Shown here one piece after another: positions 21,401 through 31,081 of a stretch of 51,805 nucleotides of DNA. Below the pieces are notes generated by a model. The model was not told where the DNA came from. It was given only the letters and a program-made list of their open reading frames with translations, and did no database searches. The stretch spans positions 1-51,805 of the forward strand of contig NAVB01001059.1 of assembly GCA_002179805.1 (NCBI GenBank). The letters are read 5' to 3'. Position numbers and translations under genes: made by a program. Within the stretch, counting starts at the first letter, position 1. Every line of letters starts with the position of its first letter. This stretch comes from Acanthamoeba lenticulata (Eukaryota; Discosea; Longamoebia; Acanthamoebidae).

Positions 21401-22717
21401 CGAACCTGTTCCTCCACCCGAGCTCGGGTGACCTGCTCGTGTCGACGGCGATGGACTTGAGCGTGCGCCTGTGGGACGTCTCCGCGCTGAGCCAGCTGGT
21501 GGCCATCCAGGGCGGGCACACGGAGCAGATCCAGTCGGTCGTGTTCAACTATGACGGCAGCGTGATGGCCACGTCGGCCAAGGACCAGCGCATCCGGCTG
21601 TGGGATCCGCGCACGGCGGCCAAGATCGACGAGACCGCGGGCCACGAGACGCCCAAGGCCTCGCGTCTGGCCTGGCTGGGCAACTCGACGCGCATCCTCT
21701 CGACGGGCTTCCACAAGTCGAGCGAGCGCGAGTTCATGATCTTTGACACGCGCAACTTTGCCAAGCCGCTCACGTCGTCCCTCATCGGCACGGGCTCTGG
21801 CGTGTTCGAGCCCTTCTTTGACGAGGACATCGGCGTCGTCTACCTCATGGCCATGGGCGACTCGTCCATCAAGTTCTGGGAGGTCAGCGACGAGGCCCCC
21901 TACGCCCACTTCCTCACCGAGAGCCTCTCCACCCGCCAGCAGGCCGGTGTCGCCCGCCTCCCCAAGGTCACCTGCGACGTCCGCAACGTCGAGGTCGCCC
22001 GCTTCCTCAAGCTCTCCGGCTCCACCGTCGAGGAGTTTGGCGTCCGCGTGCCCCGCACCCGCGTACACGCCCCCTCCCCCCTCCCTTCTTCCCCAATCCC
22101 AATAGCCTTTGGGTGAAGAGTCGCGCTCATTGTCTCCGCGTCGCCCACTCCAGACCGAGTACTTCCAGGATGACGTGTACCCGCCCACGCGCGCCCATGA
22201 GTCGTTCCTCACGCCCCAGCAGTGGTTCTCGGGCCAGAACGCGCAGCCCAAGCTCGTCAGGTACTGTATTGTTCATTTACCTCCGTGCTGTTATTATCGT
22301 CATCATCATTCATGCGTCATCATCATCATCATGACTCACACGCTCTCGCTATTTGCCGCGGCGGCGCGCACAACAGCCTGAAGCCGAACGACATGACGCC
22401 GCTTTCCGACGCGCCCAAGGTCGTGCGCAAGATGCGCAAGTTTGAGACCGTCGAGGTCAAGCAGGACGCTGCCGACATCAAGGACGTCGTACGCTCCCCC
22501 CCTTCCCCGCGTTCAGCCAGAATGGACGAAGTCTCGTCAAAACGTCGTCACCATCACCATCATCATCGTGCCCTAAGCCAGTGATCATGTGAATGTTGTT
22601 GTTCCATTGTAGGTCATGAACAGGTTCTACGGCAAGATGCAGGACTTCCGAGATGAGACGGCCCCGCTGCCGCAGGACCTCCAGCAGGGCGCGGCGGACG
22701 ACGAGTGGTCTGACTGA
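18478..22717 (+). CDS. CORO7/corB: Coronin-7 (tandem beta-propeller coronin)
   Basis: The first exon is 27 bases (18478-18504, MSRFRQGSK). It joins 18660 to give SKFRHVKGQ, matching human SKFRHTEAR. The stop is TGA 22715-22717. The first coronin propeller (about 18700-20450: HFSPFNDYLLATGSED, ASVDKTLRLWDV, DKKVRIFDPR, STGVIIPLYD, AGKGDGNIRGYE) is followed by the VPRK..F.EDLFP element. A Ser/Thr tract of about 40 residues forms a linker (20560-20700). The second propeller (21000-22060: MDLSVRLWDVSAL, DQRIRLWDPR, STGFHKSSER) is followed by EYFQDDVYPPT. The protein ends with an acidic DDEWSD, like the Arp2/3-type acidic tail of other coronin-7 proteins. Coronin-7 acts in Golgi traffic and restrains actin assembly. 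Introns are short, several with C tracts. Confidence 0.95.
18803..18812 (+). repeat. Intronic C10 tract, coronin-7
   Basis: Ten C directly after the GTA of the donor in coronin-7 intron 2. Confidence 0.9.
22299..22334 (+). repeat. CAT/ATC microsatellite in a coronin-7 intron
   Basis: Imperfect CAT units in an intron. A second shorter CAC/CAT run lies at 22546-22568 in the next intron. Confidence 0.75.
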
Positions 22718-22864
22718 GCCAGGTGGCGTGACCGAGTGTCTTGTAATTGCTTGTGGTGTTGTTGTGCGTACCACTAAAGCGGAGACAATTTTTTCGCCGA
22801 TCGGTTCGCCCCGTTGGCCAAAATGAATTAACATTTTAAATGAATAATACCAAATACGCCAACG

Positions 22865-22882
22865 ATTGGTCCTCTATAAATA
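22865..22882 (+). promoter_or_regulatory. ATTGG (inverted CCAAT) and TATA box of the Ras gene
   Basis: ATTGG at 22865-22869 and TATAAATA at 22875-22882 lie about 110-125 bases before the Ras ATG and after the coronin-7 stop. This is the clearest TATA box in the window. Confidence 0.55.
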
Positions 22883-22992
22883 CCAACGAATAGGCACGCG
22901 AATTCGGAAATTTGTTCCCAACGGAGGTTCGGGGCGAAGAGCAACAGTCAGAAGACAAAACGCAAGTTGAGTTGGCCTAGAAGCACACGAAG

Positions 22993-23979
22993 ATGGCCGA
23001 GTACAAGTTGGTTGTTCTAGGCGCGGGAGGTGTGGGCAAGAGCGCCCTTACTGTACAGGTGCGCATAGCTTTTTCCTCCGTGGAAAACCATGACTTTGCC
23101 ACCGTTCCGCTCACTTCTGCCCTCCTCTCCGATTCTAGTTCGTTAATCAAACCTTCCTGGCGTTCTACGATCCAACTATTGAAGGTCCGCATATATGGCT
23201 CCTTCTCTTTCCCTATTCCTTCCCTCCTAAACCCGAACGCGACTTCGTTTAGATTCGTATCGGAAGCAAATCGAAATCGATAGCATCACCACAATCCTCG
23301 ACATCTTGGACACGGTGCGTTCAGTTCTCGCCTTGGCACCCACCCAGTGCCACGCAACAAACAACACAATTAAAAAAAAAAAAACATAAAATAAGTGGAA
23401 GAAAAGCTGACTTCCCACCGGACCCACAGGCCGGTCAGGAGGAGTTTGCGACGATGCGAGAGCAGTACATGCGACAAGGCCAAGGTTTTGTCCTCGTCTA
23501 CAGGTGCGTGCTCGACCGCCTACGGAGGCCTAAAAAGCAGACTCGTGTGCTTGTGCTGATTCGATTTTTCGGGGCGGTGACCGGCAACCGTGGCGTGTCT
23601 GTGTGACATCAGCGTCACAAACCGCAAGTCTGTCGAGGAGGCCGAGGCCATGCGCCGGCAGGCGGGCCGCGTGAAGGAGGGCGATGAGATGGCCGACGTG
23701 CCTGTGGTGCTGGTGGGCAACAAATGCGATCTCCAGGATAGCCGCGAGATCTCGACCGAGGAGGGGGCCGCAGTGGCCAAGAAGCTCGGCTGTCCCTTCG
23801 TCGAGGCCAGCGCCAAGGAGCGCATCAACGTCGACGAGTGCTTCTTCCATGTGGTGCGTGAGATCCGACGTGTCTCGGCCAAGAAGAGCGCCGGCCAGGG
23901 CGGTGGCGGCAAGAAGAACGCCAAGAAAAACTCTGGTGGCGGCCTGGGCAAGAAGAAGGGCGGATGCCTCCTCTTCTAA
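22993..23979 (+). CDS. Ras-family GTPase
   Basis: Exons 22993-23058, 23139-23184, 23253-23314, 23430-23503 and 23613-23979 sum to 615 bases, 204 residues. Seen: GAGGVGKSALT (G12 and G13 equivalents kept), effector loop YDPTIEDSYRKQ, DTAGQEEFATM (Q61 equivalent kept), NKCDLQD and EASAKE. The C-terminus has a Lys/Gly-rich polybasic stretch and the CaaX box CLLF, so it should be prenylated and sit at the plasma membrane. The start of the effector region (LTVQFVNQTF) recalls Rap, but Rap has Thr where this protein has Gln in the DTAGQ motif. Which Dictyostelium Ras it matches best cannot be told by eye. Confidence 0.94.
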
Positions 23980-24431
23980 TTCTCTCCAAGCAAAACAACA
24001 CCACTCCTCTCTTTCTCTCTCTCTCTTCTCAATGCACAACCCCACCACCACTGTAACAACTTGTATCATCATTACCTCCCTTCCCCAAAACAAAAACCTG
24101 GTTTTTTGGCCCACGATGAAGATTCTGCAGCTCGCTTGAAGAGGGCCGATGTGAGGTTTGTTGTCTGGGCGCCTGCGTACGGCCCGTCGGTCAAGGAAAG
24201 GCGAGCATGTTCCCCAAGGGCGCCAAGGGCATCATCGACGGCTGGGCCAACGGCATGGTTTGCCAGCCCATAGTTGGTGCTTGCAAGGCAGAGAGTCAAA
24301 GAGGAAGAGAAATGTTTCTTCATTGAGGTTAAATTGCATGGACTTTGGCTTCGGGGTAACGGGTTTTTATTCCTTCCCGGAAAACGGATTTCGAGGCACA
24401 CACAAACGCACACTCGCTCTTGTACACAACA
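23980..24431. other. Intergenic spacer, Ras to F-box-like gene
   Basis: 452 bases. The first part is a CT-rich 3' UTR (CTCTCTTTCTCTCTCTC near 24009-24025). A short open stretch near 24209-24270 starts MFPKGAKGIIDGWANG; it has no partner exon I can find. The rest is probably the promoter of the next gene. No RNA gene is seen. Confidence 0.5.
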
Positions 24432-26357
24432 ATGCCACCGAAGAGGGAGCGGCCAGTCACTAACGTACGCCCCAACCTTGATTGCCCTGGCTTTCGTTGG
24501 TCAGGTGTGTATATCATGAGGCGATTCTTCTTGAACAGGGTAAGGGGTCAACCGCAGCGGAGGATACCTCGTCGAAAAAGAGGGTGAAGAGGACACATTC
24601 GGGCAACATGGAGCTCGTCACTACGGGCGTAGGAATGGACGAAGCCCTTTCGAACGATGCGCTCTTTCACGTGTGCCTGCAGGTCGCCGCTTCGCCGTTC
24701 GACCTTATCCGACTGGCTTCCGTGAGCCGCACCATGGAGAGCGTCGCGGGCAGCGACAATGTGTGGCTCGAGCTCTTCCGCCGGTTTCGGGGTGAGGCCT
24801 TGACCGATGCCTTCCACGCTTTGATCAAGATGCACGGGGTCGATGCAATGAAACGTTATCTGGCGGTCATTCGTCCTGCGTTTGCCATCAAGAAGAAGAT
24901 GGATGCCGCCAACAGTTCAAAGAGCAAGTGTGATTTCATGTTGGAGGAGTCTGGCGCGGAGAAGCCCGTACACGTGGACAAGCCGATCGTGTCGCGGATG
25001 AGCGTGTGGTGCGAAGCCTTCCTGGCCATGGGTACTCTGGAATCTATCCACTGCGCTTGTTCGATCGCCATGATGGTGTCCTGGCGAGGCTGACGATGGT
25101 GATGACGATGGCGCAGATGAACGGCTTACTACGCTGCGCATGTATGGCCAGCTGAGAGGAATGCCTGGAGCAGCGACAGAGGCAGGCCTTCAAGCCGTCA
25201 TTTGTGAGCTGAGAGCCACGCTACAGAGGAAGAACCTGAGGGAGCAGGTGTACAAGTGGTTAGGCGAGCCTCGAGTTGACGCCGATGCTGCACCGCCTGA
25301 TGCAGGTGAGGAGAAAGAGGAGGAGGAAGAGGAGAAGAAGGATGAAAACGTGGGTGCTGAGAACGTGGAAGAAGAGGAGGAGGAAGAAGAAGAGGTGGAA
25401 GAGGAGCCAGAGGAAGTGGATGGTGCCTTGCCTCCGCCCCAAATAACGAGCGCCAAGCAGAAGCAGCAAGTACTCATGCTCCTCCTTTCCACACACGTCG
25501 TTTTCTACCAATCCGCTTCATGCAACGATGAATATCGAGGTACAGCTTTCGCTCATTTTACTCGAGGGAGCCCTAAACTGGAGTGCTTGCAGGGCTTCAC
25601 GGGGCGTCCACGAAGAACGTCATTGTCTCCTTCTTCAACCATTTCGGCTTGAAGAACAACGCTACGTCAGGTTTGGCTCTATGATTCATGATTGCATGCA
25701 TGGGTGATGGCCTCCAACATCTTCTAACTTGTGCTGGTGAACACGTCGCAGGAGGCGATAGCAACTATTCCGTCGCGACGTGCAAGATTTATGCGATCGA
25801 AGGAGGTGAGCGAGAGTCCATGAGCCTGATTCCGATTCCTTTTCACATCGGACGAACCTAACCTCTTTCATCAACAGGGCCCGAGAAAGCGTACGCGTCT
25901 GTCTCGACGAGGCGCGGCACTTACAGGTACGTCTGACCTTCTTGCCTATTCTCTCGCTCTGGAACGCCTCTTTATACCATCCCTCTGATTCCTCATACAG
26001 TTGGGCGAATCAAGCGCTCTGGGAGTACTCCACCAACAGCGCACGCGACGACAATCCGTCCATTCGGGGCCAGGGGCTACCGGCTGTACGCTTTCCGCCT
26101 CTCTGTGCATGGACGGATGTTCATCCCTTCCTGTTCCTGTTCGTGTGGTGCTCATTGGTGCTCCTTCCCAGGTGATCCTTCGCTTACGAAAGGAGTTGTT
26201 TCCCTCTGGTGATGATGATGATGAGGGGAGCGCCGACGGAGAAAGCTTGAGCACGGATCAACTGCGCTACTTCGTCGGGCTTGCCCTTGACCTCTGCAAC
26301 GAAGATGATTTTGAGCGTGGATACACTGAGATGCGCTCCTTTGCTGCCGCTTCTTGA
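24432..26357 (+). CDS. F-box-like protein of unknown function
   Basis: The proposed start is 24432 (MPPKRERPVTN), spliced to 24539 (GKGSTAAEDTSSKKRVKR), which adds a basic, possibly nuclear-targeting stretch. An F-box-like segment follows (about 24640-24790: LSNDALFHVCLQVAASPFDLIRLASVSR, ending WLELFRRF). A second part (25215-25290, LRATLQRKNLREQVYKWLGEP) is followed by a long Glu-rich tract (25310-25430). Small exons then encode NVIVSFFNHFGLKN, SNYSVATCKIYAIEG and YSWANQALWEYST. The last exon (LRYFVGLALDLCNEDDFERGY) stops with TGA at 26355-26357. The join near 25070-25155 (donor GTGTCC, acceptor GGCCAG) is inferred. I do not recognise the C-terminal part. An SCF-adaptor role is only a guess. 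Confidence 0.5.
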
Positions 26358-26456
26358 TCCACCTTCTGTATGCCCAGCCCCCCCCTCAAGTTGCCAAGAG
26401 AGAAGTGGTTGTTGGATTTATGTACACACAAAGTGGGCTGAGAGCAAGAAGGAGCT

Positions 26457-29295
26457 TTAAAAGACATCCACGCCCAGCAGGGTGCTCGGCGCCTCGCCGC
26501 AACAGAGCTCCATCTGGTGTTGTTGTTGATGCTGCTGTTGTTGCTGTTGGCGGAGGAGCAAGTCCTCCACAAGGAGAAGCATCTCGTCGTGCTCCGCCAG
26601 GTTCCACCTCTCGTGCGTGTCCGGCAGGCCTGCGCGGACCATGCTTTCCACGTCGTCTCGCCCCTGTTTTCATGTGGCCACCTCGTCAGGGGACACGCAA
26701 AGGAAAGGGAAGAAAAAAGATGGGGGAAGGGCCTCACCTTGCCATAGGCCATCCAGTTGGCAATCTTCCTATGCACGAGCCGAGCCAGCGTGGCCTCCTC
26801 GGCGGGGCCAGAGGGCTCGTACAGGGCGTCATGATGAGGCATCACGCACTCAAGCGCCTCCTCGACCACGTCCCACAAGAGCTCCTCGCTCTGTGAAAAA
26901 GAAATACCAGACAAGAAAGGCCGTGTGAGCCAGGGGGCTTGAAGGGGGGGGGGGGAGAGAAGCTCAAGTCGTACGCCTAGAGACGTCGCCAGCTGTTCGC
27001 CGACCGCAGCGCAGACGCGCAGCTTCCACTCTTCAATGACAGTGGGCCAGGCCTCAGCGGCCGCGGGATCCGCGGCGTCGGGTCCGGCGGCGTCTTGCTG
27101 ATGTGGGGCCACCTCCTCGGCTTGGGCCATGGCAGAGCCGCCGTTGTCCTTCAATGGGACGGCAGGATCGCCGACGATGGGCTCCTCGCTGTCCTCCTCC
27201 GAGTCTTCGTCGGGCGCCGTGTAGTGGCTAAGGATCAACTCGTCGAGCTCTGCCACGCTCTGCTCCTCGGTGGACTTGCTCTGCGGCTGCTGCTGTTGCT
27301 CCGACCCGCCTCCAACGGCGTTGTCGCAGCTCGCAGCGCCAAGCCGCGGATCGTCGCCGGCCTCCTCCACGATCGACGTCTCCTCGCGCGACAGCGAGAG
27401 GGAGAGCGAGAGCGAGGCCAGGTCCTTGGGCAAGACCGACTCATAGCGCAGGTGCTTGCGCTCCTTGGCCTGCTGTTGCTGTTGTTGCTGCTGTTGATTG
27501 AGCAACAGCGAGCCGCCCGTCCGGCTGTTGCCCCTGGGCTCAGAACCGCTTCTGCTGCCGCTGCTGGCCGTGACGCTCACAGAGGGCGCGCTCGGCCGGG
27601 CAGCGCTCCTCCTGGTCGTGCGCTCGTTGCTGCCCACATGGGCGGGCCTGGGCACGGGGAGCTGCGGCGATGTCGGGCTGCGTCCGCGCTCGATCGAGGC
27701 GGTGATCTTCACCCGCATGCGCTCGCGCTCGCGCTCCTCACGAGCCCTGCGCCGTTTTTCGAGCTTCTCCTCTGCGGCCGTTGGTGCAACAGCGCCGCCA
27801 CTACTCGGAGCTGCTCGAGATTGAGGCTTGAGCCGATTTCCCCCAACGGGCGTTGGCGCCGACGCCCCGAACGTGGGCCCCACGCCCAGACTGGCGATGG
27901 CCGCCGCCGAGAGGGAAGCGCTGCGCTGTTTGCGGCGCTCTATAATGGCGTCGACTTTGGCCGTCTCCTTGTTGTTTCCGGTGACCGCCGCAACGCGCAG
28001 CCTCGCTGAGATGCAATGCATTAGCCTCCCCTTTTTTGGTTGTTATTTACATTGAGATCATTTGAGGCGGTACCGGCAATGGTGGGTTGTGCAAAGCGGG
28101 CCACGGCCACGCTGACTCGACGTTTCTTCGAGGCCTTGGGCGACGCAGCTGCAGACGAAGAGCCTGTTCCGATGGTGGGTGACGCGTGGGCCGAAGTCGC
28201 CGTGGCCGAGGGCGCGCTGCCGCTCTCCAGGCTGACCTCGGTGGACACCGGCGCAGAAGCAGCGACCTTGGGGTCGTCGGAGAGGCTCTCGATCGCCACA
28301 AGCTCCGCCAGCGAAGCGCTGGTCGAGGGCAGCATGCTGCGTCGCCGGCTGACGGTCTCCTTTGCTTTCTTGGTCTTCTTGGTTGTGGTTGTATCTTTCG
28401 GTGGAGTCTGCGTTTGCGTCTGAGGCTCGGCCGACGCTTTGACGGCCCTTGAAGATGATGACACCATCGCCGATGAGGTCCGAGATCCCGCCAAGCTGTG
28501 TCGGCTGGTGGCCCTAGACGTTCGGCTCGACGGTGCTTCTGTGTGGCAGCAACATATGAGGCACTGGGCTTGCGGGATGCCTGACGATGGGCATGTGTAG
28601 GAGACGTACCCTTCACATCACGCTGTATTGGTCCCTTGCCACCGGTGGCCGTCTTGCCAATGCTGCTGGGTTGCTGCACCAAAGCAGGTCAGTAGCCCTT
28701 CATCTATGCTATGGTGGCAAGCTATCTCAAGAGGACGTACGAGGCTAAGCCGAGCGACGCCAGTGCGAGTGGAGGGCAGGTTATCCAAGACCGCCCCCAC
28801 CTTTCGCTGATGACCTGTCGAAGTGGTGGTCTTACTTGCAGGAGGCTGCTTGTTGTTGGAAGCGGTACTGACCGGTCCGTTCTCCTTCTCCGTTGTGGCC
28901 ACGACGGTTGATGCCTGCTGGACCTTAGATTTGGTGGTCTTGTTCTGAGCATCTCTAGCCACGACAGACTTCTCGATGGTCGCCCCGATCGTAGTCTTTC
29001 TTCTTACGCTCTTTTGCTTCTGAGCTGTGTTGTTGGAAGAGGATCGCTGATGGACCGCATTTTGTTTTCGGGTGAATTCTTCGAGTGATCGCAGAGCTTG
29101 GGCGCGACGCTCCTGAGCCGCCCGAACGGCCTCTTCTTCTTGCTTCTGCTGCTCCTCCAGCTGTTTCGCACGTGCCTCAGTGCGAGCCTTCATAAATCGA
29201 TGAAGGCTCTCTGACGCCTCGACGGAAGAGACTGCCGATGGCGCTCCTGCGACGGAGCTTCGCCGGCCCTTGCTGGGACCAACGCGGGAGGTCAT
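26457..29295 (-). CDS. Coiled-coil, low-complexity protein with DUF4378-like C-terminus
   Basis: Start ATG 29295-29293 (MTSRVGPSKGRRSS), stop at 26459-26457. The N-terminus is a charged coiled coil (about residues 30-80: RFMKARTEARAKQLEEQQKQ). Long basic Ser/Thr/Lys regions follow, then an Arg/Glu helix (EKLEKRRRAREERERERMRV), a poly-Gln run (27468-27500) and a (Ser-Leu)n run (27380-27415). The C-terminal 120 residues look folded: SEELLWDVVEEALEC, LVHRKIANWMAYGKG, RDDVESMVRAGL, EHDEMLLLVEDLLLRQ. This spacing recalls the DUF4378 end of plant TRM proteins and of centrosomal CAP350-type proteins, which would suggest a microtubule role; that is a weak inference. The first exons use short introns, and one intron holds a C12 tract. 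Confidence 0.5.
26944..26955 (-). repeat. Intronic C12 tract (sense strand)
   Basis: Twelve G on the plus strand read as C12 in the transcript of the DUF4378-like gene, about 20-30 bases after a GTACGA donor. It is the longest such tract in the window. Confidence 0.85.
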
Positions 29296-29459
29296 GTGAA
29301 AGATGGTTTCGAACTTCTCTTGCCGTCACGCGATGTGAAAATTGGCGTGTGCGCGATTGTCCCAGATGCAGTGCCTCGTGTCCCTGGTCGTGAGGAGAGA
29401 ACGTTGCAGTTTGGTGAAGGCAAAATGGCGCCAAAACATTTTTGTCGACAGCAAGCCAA

Positions 29460-30984
29460 TTAGTAGCCCTCCCTCATGTCGCCACCATCACCATCGTCGC
29501 CATCGTCGTCCTCTTCTTCTTCATCTTCATCACCCCCAATTTCATCCTCGCCATCCTCTTCGGCGGCGTCGGGAAGCTCTGGCATGGAAGCGAGCGCAGC
29601 GTTAATTCGCTCTTGGAGTTCGAGCAGCTCGGGGTGATCCTCGTCTTGGAGCTCCATCTCGATGAGCTGCGTGGGCAGGATACGCGTATGGTGATGTTAG
29701 CCCACAAAATCCGCATTTGGCCACCAAGGAGGAGCTCTGTCGTACTTCTTTGGCTTGTGTGATGGCCTCCGCGGCTTGCTCGACGTCAGTTGGCAAGTTG
29801 GCCAGGTGGAGGAGATACCACACCTCGGCCACAGAGTCGTGCTCCAGTACCAGTACATCGAGGATTTGTCGTGCTGTTTCATGTTGGCCCAGCTCCAGAA
29901 AGAGCTTGGCTGTGGTCGTACGGAAGTCGTATTCGGGCTTGGCCTCGTCCTCCACTGTTGTAGGCACCACCACCCACAGGTGAGGTGAAGAGACGTGGAG
30001 AAACATTGAAACGGTACGTAAAGCGGCCATACCAATGTTAGCCCACAGGTTGTAGCTGTAGTTGAGAGACCGCAGAGCGTCATCCTTGCGGTTCTGGCTT
30101 ATCCGAAAGCTGGCCATGGTCTGGTGCACCTCGGGGTTCTCCGGATCGTACTTGAGTGCCTCGGTCAAGAACCTGTCGCACTCGCTCTCTGCATTCTCTT
30201 CGAAGCTGCCGCGCCGCACCCAACCACCAACCACCATCAGTTTGACTCGCCCCGCGAACACCAGAGGTGGTTAGGAGCTCAAGACGACGACAAAGGTGAG
30301 ATAAGCAAACCAGGCGTCAGTGAGGTAAATCTCGGCCGCGGCGCAGTAGGCCCTCGCGATCTGTATGTTCAACTCGAGCACCTTTTCCGAGTCCTGTCCC
30401 TCCTGGAGCCGTCGAGTTGGTGATGTGTAGCGAGACACGTAAGAGAAAGAGGATAGCTACCTCGGCGAAGAGTACGGCGCGTTGCTTGACGAGGAGCTCG
30501 ATACCCTTGCTAAAGTAGCCCAGGGCGTCCAGGCCCTCAGAGATCTGGGCCAGGTTGAGGTAGGGCGTGCCGTCAGCCTCTGGCGCAAGCTCGATGCAAC
30601 GCATGAGAGACTGATACGCGGCATCCGCATCCCCGAGTTGAAGCAGCACATCAGCGTAGCCGCACAACGCCTGTTTTTGCATTGACAAGAAAATCAGCAT
30701 CTAAAAAGAAATCGCATCTCAGATGAAGAAATGGGCGAGAAATTTTTGGTTTGAGAGCCTAATGGGAGAACGGAAATCAATGAAGTAGGCGAACGACGTG
30801 CCTGTGTGTTGTTTGGCTCCTGCTTAAGGGCTTTTTCATAGAAACGCTGAGCCAATTCATAATTGCATTCCTCAACAAGCTGCTCCGCTTTCTTGACAAG
30901 GGCCTGTGCTGGGTATGACCCGTCGGTCTTCTCCTTCTCGACTCCGCGCCTCGTCTTTCCCTTCTTCTTACCACTCCCTTCCAT
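29460..30984 (-). CDS. acl4: TPR protein, probable assembly chaperone of ribosomal protein uL4 (Acl4-like)
   Basis: Start ATG 30984-30982 (MEGSGKKKGKTRRG, a basic start), stop at 29462-29460. TPR units seen: AEQLVEECNYELAQRFYEKALKQEPNNTQ, LCGYADVLLQLGDADAAYQSL, PYLNLAQISEGLDALGYFSKGI, ECDRFLTEALKYDPENPEVHQTMASF, TTAKLFLELGQHETARQIL and VWYLLHLANLPTDVEQA (each written here in pieces). The C-terminus is very acidic, as in ribosomal-protein chaperones. The set of TPRs plus acidic tail fits yeast Acl4 and its plant relatives, which guard newly made Rpl4 on the way to the nucleolus. Intron 1 has a GC donor. The divergent Lines gene starts 97 bases away. Confidence 0.7.
30671..30801 (-). other. GC-AG intron in the Acl4-like gene
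   Basis: Exon 1 (30984-30802) is 61 codons and ends PNNTQ. The next bases are CAG|GCACGT. The following exon begins after AAAAACAG at 30670 with ALCGYAD in phase 0. No GT donor keeps the TPR frame, so a GC-AG intron is the best reading. Confidence 0.7.
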
Positions 30985-31081
30985 CTTCTTTGTGTTCGAT
31001 TTAAAAAATAAAAAAAAAATACTTTGTCCGCAGGCTTTAGAAAATTTTTTGTTTCGTTCTTTTCTTCACTTGAATGGATCC
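30985..31081. promoter_or_regulatory. 97-base bidirectional promoter (Acl4-like / Lines)
   Basis: Divergent start codons lie 97 bases apart. The stretch is AT-rich with a run of A/T at 31000-31020. No TATA box is evident. Confidence 0.5.

Noticed and set aside
20887..22251. A 454-codon open frame on the minus strand opposite coronin-7
   Set aside because: It is Arg/His/Asp/Gly-rich with no domain, lies exactly opposite strongly coding coronin exons, and results from GC-rich codon use.
24158..24463. A possible small gene between Ras and the F-box-like gene (MFPKGAKGIIDGWANG...)
   Set aside because: It is short, has no partner exon and no family; the region fits UTR and promoter.
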